62,311 bases of DNA from Gnetum montanum (Eukaryota > Streptophyta > Gnetopsida > Gnetales > Gnetaceae): assembly GCA_015680685.1 (NCBI GenBank), contig MNCI01009310.1:49839-112149 (forward strand), given 5' to 3'. Below, one piece after another: positions 35,323 through 46,589 of this stretch; position 1 is the first letter of the stretch; each line of letters starts with the position of its first letter. Made by a program: the position numbers and the translations under genes. The notes under the pieces are model-generated. The model had not been told where the DNA came from, searched no databases, and saw only the letters and a list, made by a program, of their open reading frames with translations.

Positions 35323-36104
35323 CACTACACTATGTTGCACAGTGTAGCAAGCCTTCAAAAAAATCAATCAAGTGTCTGAATACAAGTTTTAGCAAGATGT
35401 TAGTGCAAGGAAGATTTCAGAATTTGGCCAACACAGCATGCTATGCTATGCTATGGTACATAGCGTAGCATGGCATAGCAAGGGTAAAACACATAAAGCC
35501 TCCTCACGAAGCAAAATCAGAATTCGGCAGATGCAAGGTGCTACGCTATGCTATGCTACAAAGCGTAGCACAGTGTAGCAAGGCTGAAACATGCAAAGAT
35601 TCCTTTGCTGAGCTGATTCAGCAAAAGAACTATAGCTAACAGCATTTTCGCTCCTATAATTTCCTTGTCTCAGTTAGGCTATGGACCACAAGCAAAATTT
35701 TCTTGTGAAACCACGCAACTTCAATAGAAATGCATGTAACATTGGTTACTATGCTATGCTATGCTACATAGCATAGCACAACATAGAAAACATGCAAACC
35801 AGCAAAATGCTCTAAAGGTTAACCTGATGTGCACCAAAGCTTCCAGCAAATGCTCTCGACTCTAATGCAAGTTTTTTGTTCAAACCGGTGGCTACGCTGT
35901 GCTACGTTGCATAGCATAGCATAGAGTAGTAGGAAGCTAAGCTGCACCAAAATATGTCAAACAGCACAAGTCAAAATTGGTGGCTATGTTGTGCTACATG
36001 ACATAGCGTAGCAAGAAACTACGCTTTGACAATGTAAGTGAAACATGGCTACACTGTGCTACGCTACATAGCGTAGCATGATGTAGCAAGCAGCTATGCT
36101 ACAC
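35323..36104 (+). repeat. array of imperfect palindromes in D 5' LTR U3
   Basis: Seven inverted-repeat clusters such as GCTATGCTACATAGCATAGC, each 30-55 bp, with centres mostly 65-150 bp apart (one gap of about 200). The unique sequence between them does not repeat, so these are interspersed hairpins rather than a simple tandem repeat. The same set appears in the 3' LTR (52735-53510). Confidence 0.8.
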
Positions 36105-36511
36105 CAACATGCCAAACAATGTAGATGTGCTAGATGATGTAAGTGATGCAAAGTTGATAGAGGCATCAAGACATCTTCAACTACTTTCATAGCTTATTAG
36201 CAACAACAAAGTTCACCGCGATTAATGACTTTATTCCACTTTGGCATGTCCCTTAGTCCATTCCCCAAAATTTTTCACTACACATAATCCTATTCATAAG
36301 ATTAGGGAAGACATAGTATTGGGGCGAGGACTCCATTTCTCGCTTGCATTGTTGTCACATCGGATTCCAGCATCTCTAGTTTTGATAACATGGTTGCAGC
36401 GTAGCAAGTTCATGATTAGCATTGCACATCTATGTAGTATGGGCATGTCAACATCTTACAGGGTCTAGGACACATGGCACCTAAACTATGTTTCTCACCA
36501 GCTCCTAGCCC

Positions 36512-36519
36512 TATAAATA
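36512..36519 (+). promoter_or_regulatory. TATA box of element D 5' LTR
   Basis: CCCTATAAATACC, ~400 bp after the last palindrome; same in the 3' LTR at 53911-53918. Likely Pol II start about 30 bp downstream. Confidence 0.65.
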
Positions 36520-36772
36520 CCTTAACAAACAATTCTCAAAGGGTTGGCATCTTTTTGGTATTTTGGGTACTAGCACTTTCTAGTTGAATTTGTTTTTGGC
36601 ATTGACAAAAGACAATTGGCTTGTTGGCATTTTGCATTGGTTGGCTTTCCTGTTGACTTGCAAGTTGCATTTAAGAGCATAATTGACACATTTCGAGAAA
36701 CTTGGTTACTCTTGAACTCTCTGTGTGCCTCCGATGTTGTATAATTTGTTATACATCCTTCAAACGAAGTAA

Positions 36773-36783
36773 GGAATCGAACC
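36773..36783 (-). promoter_or_regulatory. Pol III B-box-like / tRNA T-arm-like sequence
   Basis: The minus strand reads GGTTCGATTCC, a perfect match to the B-box consensus GGTTCGANNCC, inside a tRNA-like context (AAGGTTGTAGGTTCGATTCC). The 3' LTR copy (54198-54208) has one change (TTTGA). No clear A box was found, so function is doubtful. Confidence 0.35.
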
Positions 36784-37096
36784 TACAACCTTGTGGTGGT
36801 GCATTTTCTTATCCAATTTTATTCTATTATCTCTTTATTGTTATTGTTGTTTGGCATCATTTCCTTCATTCTTGCATTTATTGATTATCGATTTTACTTC
36901 GCATATTCTGCACCCAAAATAATGCTCATGTAAGGTTAAGTTAGACTGATTAAGTCCATGTTTAATTGACTAGACCGTTCAGGGCACCCCATTTCCATTT
37001 TATCTAGCATGGCCCTCGCACTAATCTGGGGTTAAACTATTTACTTGACAACCTCTCAATGTTTCCAACCATCGACATTTTCAATTGCTATAGTTC

Positions 37097-37114
37097 TTGG
37101 AGCTAGAATGAGGG
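37097..37114 (+). other. primer-binding site of element D
   Basis: TTGGAGCTAGAATGAGGG, four bases after the LTR end, matching that of element C with few changes. Confidence 0.65.
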
Positions 37115-37335
37115 CCTTTTGATGCCCATTTTGCATCTCATGGGTAGTCCTGCACTCTCTCGGTACCCCATTACTCATTAGCGTAAATGTGACACCCTTG
37201 CAGTTGTTTACACACTATTTGGTATAGGCTAGTTGCAATGACAGTTCCTTTAGAACCATATAGGATGAAAAGCCCTTCATCGCCTCTCGATCTTTGTCTT
37301 TTCTTGTTTGCAAATTGTCTTTTAACCTCGTAAAA

Positions 37336-40270
37336 ATGATTCCTTCAACCACCATTGTTGCTACCTCAAACCTCAAGGTTCCTTTTTCGATTCAAGGCAC
37401 CACAGGTGCTGAGTGACTGCTTAGCCTTGTGCAAGGGCCACACCAATCTCTCAAGATCCAAAACTAATCACCTAAGAGCTTAGTACAACATACCAAACTT
37501 TACAATTTTCTCAACACTAAAGTTTAGGTGAATCTACCCTTCGATGTCCAAGAACTAGAAGATAAATGTAACTTTGAGTTCCTTTACCACAATGGGAAGG
37601 AATTTATCCCTACTCCTGACGTAGCCATTCCCCTGACGGAGATGTATCAATGGATCTTTGATTAGCTACTATAGATCAGTAGGCCTAGGGAGTGGGACAT
37701 GCTATCCCATCATGATGAGGTGTTTCAAGATGAAAAAGAGGACCTAGATTCCTAGTTTGAGGGTGGGGATCAAACTAACCCTATGACTATCCCTTCCACT
37801 ACATCCTTCTAGTGAAACCCACTCTTCATGACTACTTCCTTCATGATCATGTCTACTCCATCTACTCCACCGCAGACTACAATTTCATCAACCATGAGTA
37901 GCCATGCCATGCCCACGGCGTATCGAAATGCTAACTAACCCATCTCATTTCTAGGCACTACCCCCTGCAATCTATTCTCCAATCCATACCTAAATCATAC
38001 CATGCACTGATCATGGCTACCCTACCCTACCTACATATGGTACCTACATCATAGCTGCAAGTAGTCTCCACCTCCATTCTCGCATCTACATTTGTCCCAC
38101 AATTAGCAATGGGACCAACCCTAACCACGTGGTGAACCCCATTCACTTCCCCCTACTTCGCAACCCTCGCAAATGTTTCACTACACTCACCATCAAGAAT
38201 ACCAAGTCCCAAAAATAGTACAACCAAGCACAGGATTGTGGTCTACCCCACTGATCATGCAAGAAACCTACCCCATGGCACAACCAATAGCCACCACTCC
38301 AATAGCACCACCCACTAGGTGGTGGACAACACAAGAAACACCTTTTGTAGGGGCCACCCCAACGACACCACCTGTGAGCCAAGTTGTTGCCCCTACCACC
38401 CCACCAATGGTGGCTATCCCTGTAGCTCCACAACCATCTACGTCATCCCCAGGTCTGGACCAAGCATTCCAGCTTATCTAGACCCTCACTGAGGAAATTA
38501 AATGTCTCAAAGTCACCGATTCTAATACGGTGTAGATCATGGATTTCTACCATAATGATCCCATTATCCCAATGGTCCTGATGCTAACATTACCCCCTGG
38601 GATGCCACTCCTCCACTTTACAAAATACAACAGGGAGGGTGATCCCAATGTGCAACTCGTAACATTTAGATGTGAGTCCCTTCTACTGCAACAATGGTTG
38701 CATACAATCATCTGCATCTTTGCTATGTCTCTACTGTGCAAAGCATTATACTGGTACTATGCACCCCCATGCTCTTCTATCTCAACCCTAGAGAAGCTGT
38801 TGACTCAGTTCATAATGTGTTTCAAGTATAACTTGAAATGAGAGGTTATGCTGGATCAGTTAATGAGCGTTAAGCAAGATCCAATGGAATCAATCCAAAA
38901 TTTCATACAGCGGTGGAGCGCTACCCTGAATGAAATCCCCAAGCCTATCATAGAGGCCCATTTGTTGGCCATCTTCAAGGCTATAGTGAATGAATTTATC
39001 AAGTCCAAACTGTACTACCTTGCTCCACAAACACTTAATCAAGCTTTTTCTTAGACTAAGAGCATTCAAGATGTAGCTAAGGTATGTAAAGATCTAGCCT
39101 ATGTTGCATATAAAAGCACATATACTAATAAAGACAAGGAAAATGACAAGGATGCAATGGCCACGGTGGCTGCCATGGTGAACAAGGCCAAGCCCAAAAA
39201 CAACAACAACAACAACAAGGCGGTCACTGCACCAACTAACCCCACACCCAGCCCATGTAATTCCGCACAACCATCCACATCGGCATCTGAAGCACCCACC
39301 TTACGTAAGCCCAATTTCAAGTGAAAATATCACTCTAAGTACACCCCACTACTAGTCAAGCCTTCAGAACTTCTGAAGCAACTACTAGGAGTGGGGTACA
39401 TTCAACACAAGAAAATGCCAAAGGAGGTAAGCAAAAGACATCAATGGTATTGCGAACTCCTTAAGAACCCCTCTTTTTCCATGTCCAAAAAGCCTTCAGT
39501 TCCTAAGAATTTCAAGCTTGAACGGTTCTGTGATTACCACCAACTCTGTGCTCATGACACAAATTATTGTCTGGCCTTAAAGGATGACATTAAATGGATG
39601 ATTGATCAGGGAAAGTTGGTGTTGGATGAAAGCAACCCCATCCACCCTGATAATCAATCTATGCACATTTACAAGGACCCCCTCAATGCTAACAATGTAG
39701 GGTATGTCATCAATACTATTGGCATGGGTCATAATCCAGAACCACGACAGTAGCCGTTTGTGGTTTGCATACCTCAGCGTAGCATAGCCACATCATTCTT
39801 CATCAGGGGGCCAACACATTCAACTGCCCCCATCCCACAAAACCCACATAAGGTAGCATCACAGCCTTCTTATTTAAGGAAATGGGAAGAGTGTTTGATA
39901 GGTGAAATGGCTATGGAGTATACCTCCCTAGGTCCTTCTAAGCCTACCCCTCATCCTTTTCATCTACACCCACCTCGTCACCAAAAGTTAACACTATCAC
40001 GTGCGCACAATCATCTCTGAAAGGGTCTAACCCTAAACACAAAACTTCCCCTCCTCAGGAAATTCATCTTCTAGGATCAATGGAAGAAGATAAGGGCATA
40101 AAAGATAGGAAGGTGGGCAAGATATCCTAAGCACTCTTACTTAGGTGAAACAGGCTCTAAAATAGAAGAACATAATGCTGAGCCTATATGACCTAGTAAT
40201 GACTTCTGTCACACATCGTGAGGCCCTGGTTTACATGTTGATAGCTATATCTATTGATGAGAACATTCTG
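37336..40270 (+). pseudogene. element D gag
   Basis: Start at MIPSTTIVATS (37336), aligned with C's gag start. Then LEDKCNFEFLYHNGKEF (about 37550), a Pro/Thr/Ala-rich spacer (37800-38460), the capsid-like block with MPLLHFTKYNREGDP and YWYYAPPCSSI (38590-39050), an Asn/Lys run near 39200, and the knuckle-like CDYHQLCAHDTNYC (about 39529-39570; the Gly of the C copy is Ala here). Several stops and frameshifts. It would form the virus-like particle. Confidence 0.8.
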
Positions 40271-41010
40271 GTGGAATAGAAAGTGATCCATTCAGTCATG
40301 CTTCCTCCTATACCTAAAGAACCATGGCTATCCCAATTAACATTCTATGATGAGTCCATTAAGGAAGATCTTATAAAGGATCAAGTGATGACAGTGCCCC
40401 TGTTCATCACAATTTGAATCACCCAACATAAGATCCGAAGAGTTCACGTTGATGACAGGGCTACCACGAACGTCATCCCATTCCCAATAGTGGACAAGCT
40501 GGTTTTGGAAGATCAAATCAAACCAAAAACAACATCATGCCTGAAGTTATTTAACGGGGTGCAAGTAGTGGTGAAAGGAACTATCTACATTGACTTTTTG
40601 GTAAGGAACTAGTTCCCCAAAAATGCAATGTTTATCGTGATGGAAGAGATTCCTAGGTTTAACCTAATCCTGGGGAGATCATAGTTAGCCCAACTCAGGG
40701 CTGTCTCTTCACTCATATATCAAGAAATCTATCTACCATACCTAAATAGGGAGGTGGTAATACATAGTGACAAGGTAACAACTTAGGTGATAAACAAATA
40801 GACATGGAGCAAGGTTTAGAGGTCATAATCTCTAAGAATGAGGCACCTATGTTTTCCGCTACTAACTTTTTGACACAAGAGCTAGACCAAGATGCCAGCT
40901 CAAACAATAAAACTGTGTGGGCTAAGTTTCCTTTTCATGTGGTAGATAATGAGGTAGAAGAATACCACAACAAAGCCTCTCAACCTTATGCATCCCCAAA
41001 CCCATGATGG
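40271..41010 (+). pseudogene. element D protease and linker
   Basis: The region around HVDDRATTNVIP (about 40449) is the active site. C has DDGA here, so Arg replaces the conserved Gly and activity is unlikely. FNLILGRS follows near 40660. The linker frame 40804-41007 (67 codons) ends in YASPNP, matching C near 21375. Confidence 0.75.
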
Positions 41011-41169
41011 GTTAAGAAGCAGTTGCAAGAATAATTGTTGCTTGTGTAGCATAGAAACTCCACTACCTCTAACCCAATTAACCCCATGATTCATTTATGC
41101 CTTGTTTGCTTAATATTTACTCACTACACTACATGTCTAAAACACTCTTTAAACCATTCACATTTCCTT

Positions 41170-41420
41170 CTTCTGCATTCCCCCACAGCCCACTAAGGCC
41201 TAAAACTAGCAAATATTTTACCTTTAAAACCATACACTATGACCCTGCTAAGGGCTAAAATTGGCAAAAATTTTCCTTTTTAAAACCACTACGGCCCACT
41301 AAGGCATAAAACTAGAAAAAATTTTCCACATTACACCATGGCCTGCTAAGGCCTAAAACTAGCAAAATGTTTTTCTCTTATGTCTCTGCCATGGCCCAAA
41401 ATGGCCTAAAAGTAAGGCAA
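41170..41420 (+). repeat. internal tandem array of D, protease side (~52 bp units)
   Basis: Four to five units with the core CTAAGGCCTAAAACTAGCAAA at about 41193, 41246, 41297 and 41346. Equivalent to C 20940-21250. Confidence 0.7.
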
Positions 41421-41579
41421 AAAAGAAGAGAATAAAAATGAATCACATACGTGGTGCACAAGCCAGAATAAAATGAATATGGTCATAATTTATCTTTCAT
41501 TTAGAGTCTTGACTAAATAATGTTTACAATATATTTTCAAAATCAAAAAAATACAAAGAAGATCCCTTGCTCTCATGCA

Positions 41580-41656
41580 TGATCTTCTCTTACATCATCC
41601 TCCGCTGCATCATCATTCCCACCCTCAAAGGTTCTTTTATATTCATCTAGATTCTA
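41580..41656 (-). pseudogene. antisense gene of D, terminal exon
   Basis: Follows the acceptor TTTTTGTGATAG. Reads NLDEYKRTFEGG, then DDAAEDDVREDHA, then TGA. Short and acidic, like the start of exon 2 in C, but without the His-Glu repeats. Confidence 0.55.
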
Positions 41657-41772
41657 TCACAAAAAGATTAAAAGAAGTTAGCAAGAGTCACAATAAAAGC
41701 TAGAATAGAATAAATTGTTGCATCAGAAAACAAAAGAAAAAGTAACTAATCCCAGATAGTCCCATGTCTATC

Positions 41773-42570
41773 TTAGGGGGTATGCGATCCAAGCCACTCC
41801 TGAGGCATTGCTAGACCTCCTCTTTAGTAATATCCGCCCAATACCTATTGCCCAAGTCAGCATCTACTGTAAGTTTCTCCTTCTTGATAGCCATCCATCT
41901 AGGTGGCCCTTAAGAAAAGGAGGCAGTGGTGGTCCCACCCATCGAGAGAGTCACTTCCCATTTAGAGGATTCACTAACTGTCACTTGTTGCATGAACTTG
42001 TCATAAGCCTTAGAAGCACCAATGACATCAAGGAATGCTTCATGTGTATACAGCTTCAGAGAAGCATCCCAATACTATTTACGGTAGCTAGCATGTTCCA
42101 ATTTATACATATTCTTGTGGTTTTTCTAGGACTTCCCCCACTCGTAAACTCTCATGCTATAATCTTTCCAATCTTGGTTCTTCTGAGCCAACAAGTCCAT
42201 TTTCATCTGCTGCTCTATTATTTCCTGTGTGGCCTCGTTGTTGAACCGCATAGCTATCCAATATCTCACATAATTAATGACGATCGTGTACCAACTGCCA
42301 TCATTGGTATCCCAGGCCAAAAGGAATTCATTTCTGGAGTAGAGGTCTCCCACATAAGCGGTTATACTCGCCTTCTCCTACTCAAGTCTCTAGACTCGTT
42401 TCCATAGGTCTTCGTTGGTACAGCTACACTCCCACAAGGAGCACATCAAGTATAACACACATTCGCTAATCTCATCATATATACGATGAGGTACCTCAGT
42501 CACTTCTGGTGGGAATGTAGGCATGGCATTAACCTTAATTGCTTTCTTAGGGTCCCACTTAAGGTGGGAG
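41773..42570 (-). pseudogene. antisense gene of D, long penultimate exon
   Basis: Follows the acceptor GATTAACAG. About 265 codons with only ~6 stops, including FPPEVTEVPHRIYDEI, NEFLLAWDTNDGSWY and, near the end, ADLGNRYWADITKEEV, which aligns with exon 1 of the antisense ORF in C. The donor at the end reads GG|GATTAG instead of GT. The long + frame at 41808-42407 is only the shadow of this exon. Confidence 0.6.
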
Positions 42571-42750
42571 ACTGTTAATCACACATAAAGGGAATGAGTC
42601 ACGTTGGCGTAGCAAAGGTTAGTAGGTTAGCATAGCAAATGTTAGCAAGTTAGTGTAGTAAAGGTTAGCAAGTTAGTGTAGCAAAGTTTAGCAGGTTAGC
42701 ATAGCAAAGTCTAGCAAGCTAAAGAAGCATAACGTAGCCACTTCACTTAC
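42571..42750 (-). repeat. intron of the antisense gene containing a ~25 bp tandem repeat
   Basis: Donor G|GTAAGTG, acceptor TTAACAG. Inside (42598-42720) are about five units like GTTAGCAAGTTAGTGTAGCAAAG. They use the same TAGCATAGC vocabulary as the LTR palindromes. Confidence 0.6.
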
Positions 42751-42887
42751 CCACTTCCGGATCAACCCACTTTAGATAGTCGATCATGTCATTGACCACC
42801 CCTTCCATAAAGGTAAATTTATCAATAGTCTCAACCCATTGTTGCACGCAGATCAAAGAAGACCTGTAGTATTAACAATGGTATCTA
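42751..42887 (-). pseudogene. antisense gene of D, 137-nt exon
   Basis: Bounded by the acceptor TGTTATGCAG and the donor GG|GTAAGT, a near-consensus pair. One frame reads QQWVETIDKFTFMEG, then VVNDMIDYLKWVDPEVG, with no stop after its first codons. Confidence 0.6.
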
Positions 42888-43043
42888 CTGCATAACAAAA
42901 CATGTCAGTCATGATCAAGAGGACTATAATAAACCTGATGAGCAATGCAAATGACAATGTAAAGCTCCTACCCAGCAAACCCTCAGAGGTGATAGTGGGG
43001 GGGTTGTCCATTGAAAAATTGTTAAAAATGTAGTTAAACTCAC

Positions 43044-43469
43044 CAGCATCGAGTTGTAGCTCCCCTCCTTCTAGCTAGCTCAACGCCATGGCAGTTTCCC
43101 CCATGTTCATCTCCTCTTCCAGCGCTAAGCTACATTCAGCGAAGCAATCATCGGTAGAGGCCTCTCTTTGGTCAAGAAGGGCCTCTTCTTTATTCGCTAG
43201 TGCTCTTCTTTCTCCAACACCGTCCTCTTCCTCATCAATATGAGAGTCCTTCTCATCAGTAGAAGTGTCCTCCTCATCACCAAGAACATCCTCCTCATCA
43301 ACAAAAGTGTTCTCCTTATTCGCGAGAGCCCTTTCCTTTGCTGCAGAAGCTCCTTCTTCCTTCATCGGGGCCCTTTCCTCTATGGCTAGGACCCTCACAT
43401 CTTTTTTAGTTTCCCCTATTGTAGGGGTTGTTACCTCTTCTTCACCTTCTTCTTCTTCTTCTTCTTTCT
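43044..43469 (-). pseudogene. antisense gene of D, acidic exon
   Basis: Acceptor TTTTTTTGGCAG, donor CTG|GTGAGT. 426 nt is exactly 142 codons, with only one internal stop (near 43075). Composed of Glu/Asp-rich repeats with ALANKE twice and a DEEDxxxDEED pattern. Probably a disordered acidic segment. Confidence 0.65.
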
Positions 43470-43612
43470 CTGCCAAAAAAATGTAGTTCCATTAGGAAAA
43501 TACATACTAACTTGAGACAACTGCTACGTTGTGCTACACTACCTAGCATAGCATGGTGTAGTAAGCATCAAACAACAAAAAAATAACAAATAAAAATAAT
43601 GAAAGCATTTAC

Positions 43613-44663
43613 TGATGGGAGGCTACATTTTGCAAAGTTTAAACTACAGTTTTTTCCTTCCTTCTTCATCTGTATGAGGAGGCTCCTCAACCAGGTGAGG
43701 CCTTTTGCACTACAATTTGGTGGCCACTATCTTACCAATGAGGTGCTTCCCCTTTGACACGCTACCCATTGTAGTAGTGGGCACCTCTCCTAAGCTTTCT
43801 TGACCATAGAAATTGTGTGCCACCCAATCCCTTGTTGTGATTGAAAATGACTTCCCAATAGCTTCTGGGGGATCTTGGGATTGGGTGGTATGGAAGACTT
43901 GGCAAATCCATGGTTTGGAAATCTGGTTGTGATCCTGCAGCATCTAGACTCCATTCTCACAGACTACAAAGAATTTTGCAAAACATCATAGGCAGGCCAC
44001 AAAGAAGGCATGATGCACACTAAAATAGGATTTAGGCCTCTTATGAAGCTTGATCATTTCAACCTACAGACCCTTGTAGAGGTTCTTAGCCCAATTGTAA
44101 TGGGCCCCCTCTACCATTACCTCTCTCATTATCCAAGCTTGCTCGATCCCAATGATTTTTTCTTAGGATAGCAGCTTGGGGAGAGCACGAGCACAGAAGA
44201 TGGGGTAAAATATTTTGGCTACTCTTAGCGTAGCCTCCTCAATATGGATCCCCTTACGGCCCTTCTCTACCCCTAGCCACTCCTCAATATCCCCTTGATG
44301 GTTGGCCTCCTTCTTGGTCTTTTCCCCCATGTGGAGGCCATCAGTGGGGACATCGAAAAGATCCACAAATAGTTGGTCATCAATATCAAGCACCACTAGC
44401 ACACCGTGGATGCGTGTGCAGAAGCAGTCTGCTCTTTTAGAAAAGGAGTTAGCTAGGGAAAGGCATTTCAACAATGGGGATGCTTGGGTTGATAGCTAGG
44501 AATAACTCCATGAGCCCAGCATCTCGAAGGTTGTTGGTGAGTGACTCTGGGGCCCCATTGTAGAGCTAGCACTAGGTCACTTTGACCTCCCCGTACTTGA
44601 AGTAGATGTTGACCTCGTAATGCCCATAGGTAATCATGGTAACCTCCTAGGATTTCTTTCCTA
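43613..44663 (-). pseudogene. antisense gene of D, long central exon
   Basis: Acceptor CTATTATAG, donor CATCA|GTAAAT. Open stretches 44474-44163 and 43943-43710 connect in related frames with a few stops. Motif-like phrases: NGAPESLTNNLRDAGLMELF, VLDIDDQLFVDLFDVPTDG, NWAKNLYKGLQ, ITTRDWVAHNFYG. Looks like a folded globular protein, family unknown. Confidence 0.55.
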
Positions 44664-44774
44664 CTATAATAGTTAGCAAAAAACAACAAAAACAAAAAAG
44701 TTAACAAAAAGACAGAAAAATAAAAAAATGAACAACACTCTAACATGCAAACATAAATCCACAATCTAGCATAC

Positions 44775-45049
44775 TAGGTTTAAATGACGATAGAAATGGT
44801 GGGAGATCCACCAATACATCTTCAGCAGTGATTGGCCTGAGAAATGCCCAATCCCCATCCAAGCAACCGACATCCTTACACTTCCCATAAAACTAGAAGT
44901 ACTGGGTTGGATAGGTTTTGCACTCACCCCTGCATTGGCCTATCATGGCGGCATGTACATTCCTGATAGAGGAAAACTCCCACAAGGCCATCTGTGCCAA
45001 AGCCAAGGCATCAGTATCACCATGAAGCCTATTCTTACTGACATCAAAC
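44775..45049 (-). pseudogene. antisense gene of D, exon with WAFLRP motif
   Basis: Acceptor GTGTTACTAG; donor CTA|GTATGC (weaker). Reads FDVSKNRLHGDTDALALAQM, then AAMIGQCRGECKTYPTQYF, one stop, then GDWAFLRPITAEDVL. The next upstream intron (45141-45050, 92 bp) has a strong donor, CGA|GTGAGT. Confidence 0.6.
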
Positions 45050-46410
45050 CTAGTAACACACGAAAAGAACCACACATACTTTTAGCATTATTGCCTAGTG
45101 TAGCATGTATCACATAATGAAATACGTCCACAGAACTCACTCGTTGATGAAATAAATGGTTCTTGGTGGGTTCTGAAAATAGGTGCACATGTGACAGGTG
45201 ACAAACAATGTGTTGTATAGGTGATAGCACTAGTACTCAAGAATTTCCCAGATCCAACTTAGACATCTCAAGCTTTTTTCGCACTAATTGGATCCTTCTT
45301 CCTAGTCGTCCTCAATTTCCCCATCAGTCAAAAATTTTAGAATGCCCCAATTAGCCCTAGGCAATAGCATTTCTGTAATTATGGCTATTCTCTCCACTTA
45401 CAAGTATGACCAAATGATCACACTAAAGTGTTGGAGAAAGAATTACAGGAATTCTCACGTGCCTTCCTAGAACTAGATCACCTACTACCCCACACGTGCA
45501 TGGGGTAGAGGAACGTGGGCCACCGGTTCACTTAGGTAACATAGAACTCCTACTATTTCTAGGACAATCAAAATTGGTTTTAGCATCACCCTACACAACA
45601 GGATGCCAAACGATTAGTATTATGAGAAAATTTTTGCATGTAGCATAGCAAGACTAGCCGTTTGCAAGTAGCGTAGCAGAACCCTCTTTTTTCTCTCTCT
45701 TTGCATGTAGCGTAGCATAAACCCTTGGTTGCAATGTTTCAGAAAAAAGGAACCACAAAATCAATAGCGTAGCAACACAATATTACAAAGTTCTTACAAA
45801 ATGATTTTCTCTAGGCTATGCTAAATGCATGTTATGGTTGTCAAAATCTCATGTGTGGCCAAATCCTCCTGAGGGCCGTGCGCTACGCTATTCATATGCT
45901 AGGTTTCCAAGATCACCTAAACCTCTATGAAGAGGTAGTCATAGTAATGGTGGTCTTGGAAATACTAGATGAAACCCTAGCATAGCATTCGAACACCTGT
46001 CATAGCTGAATCAACAACAGCGGTGGTGTAACGGCCTAAAATGGTAACCAAAACAACGACATAAGATGCGGGTTCAATTACAAAAAAGAAAAGAAATAAA
46101 AAGACAAGAAGAGACCTCAACATCAACTTGGAAAATAAGGGTAGCATAGCAACTTCTCAGGAAAACGAAGACTCCTCCTATACTACAACACGCTCCTATG
46201 ATAGATGCTCAAGGGTGTCTTTCACCTCATCCACTTTGGCGAGTGCTACGTGTTTATGTTCTCTTCTAGGTGCCATTGCCTTGGTTTTAGATTCCTTCGC
46301 CAATCGATGGCTAATTCACCTTGCTCTTTGTTGGTGCAATTGCTCTACGCTCTAGTGTGGGCTCTGTGCAATTACAGGGAAAATGACAAGTTTACCAGGG
46401 GTAAAACCTC

Positions 46411-46419
46411 TATTTATAG
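46411..46419 (-). promoter_or_regulatory. TATA box of the antisense gene
   Basis: The minus strand reads GGCTATAAATAGAGG, a near-perfect plant TATA box, 135 bp upstream of the ATG at 46276 and pointing away from D's RT. It suggests the antisense gene had its own Pol II promoter. Confidence 0.6.
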
Positions 46420-46589
46420 CCAATGCGGTGAAAAGAGCTTGCCATTTTCACACCCCGATTAATGTGGGATGTTCTGTATAGCGTAGCATCCTCGCCATAG
46501 TGTAGCATCACTTTTGGCTTCATTATAGGTGGTCCCAATGAAGAATTTCATCCCACCTAAACTAGCAACTTACCTTTGCAACCTAACTC

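Larger units (their letters stand above)
35025..37092 (+). repeat. element D 5' LTR
   Basis: Starts TGAAACATCATAAAATTTCG and ends TTGCTATA (CA in the 3' copy). U3 holds seven imperfect palindromes (35323, 35438, 35539, 35744, 35887, 35981, 36048). TATAAATA is at 36512. The R-U5 part holds an antisense tRNA-like T-arm at about 36773. Confidence 0.95.
41577..46276 (-). pseudogene. large antisense multi-exon gene inside element D
   Basis: Transcribed opposite to D from a TATA box at 46411. Likely ATG at 46276 (MAPRREHKHVALAKVDEVKD). Exons supported by GT/AG signals and an open frame: ?-45142; 45049-44775; 44663-43613; 43469-43044 (142 codons, strongly acidic); 42887-42751; 42570 to about 41773; and 41656-41580 (ends EDHA, TGA). 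Introns are 92-180 bp and T-rich. Only a few stops break the exons; the 42570-41773 exon shows ~265 nearly open codons. Phrases include DWAFLRPITAEDVL, NIYFKYGEVKVT, RVAKIFYPIFCARALPK and VPHRIYDEISECVLYL. I do not recognise the protein. The last two exons match the antisense ORF in C. Antisense ORFs are known in some Tat-lineage elements (Grande, Retand), but there they lie after integrase. Confidence 0.65.

Noticed and set aside
35323-36104. Bacterial-type terminators or REP hairpins
   Set aside because: The hairpins lie in U3 of plant LTRs with Pol II TATA boxes downstream; no bacterial genes are present.
41808-42407. 199-codon plus-strand ORF
   Set aside because: It is the antiparallel shadow of the long exon of the minus-strand gene, which has splice signals and homology to element C; the plus frame has no recognisable domain.
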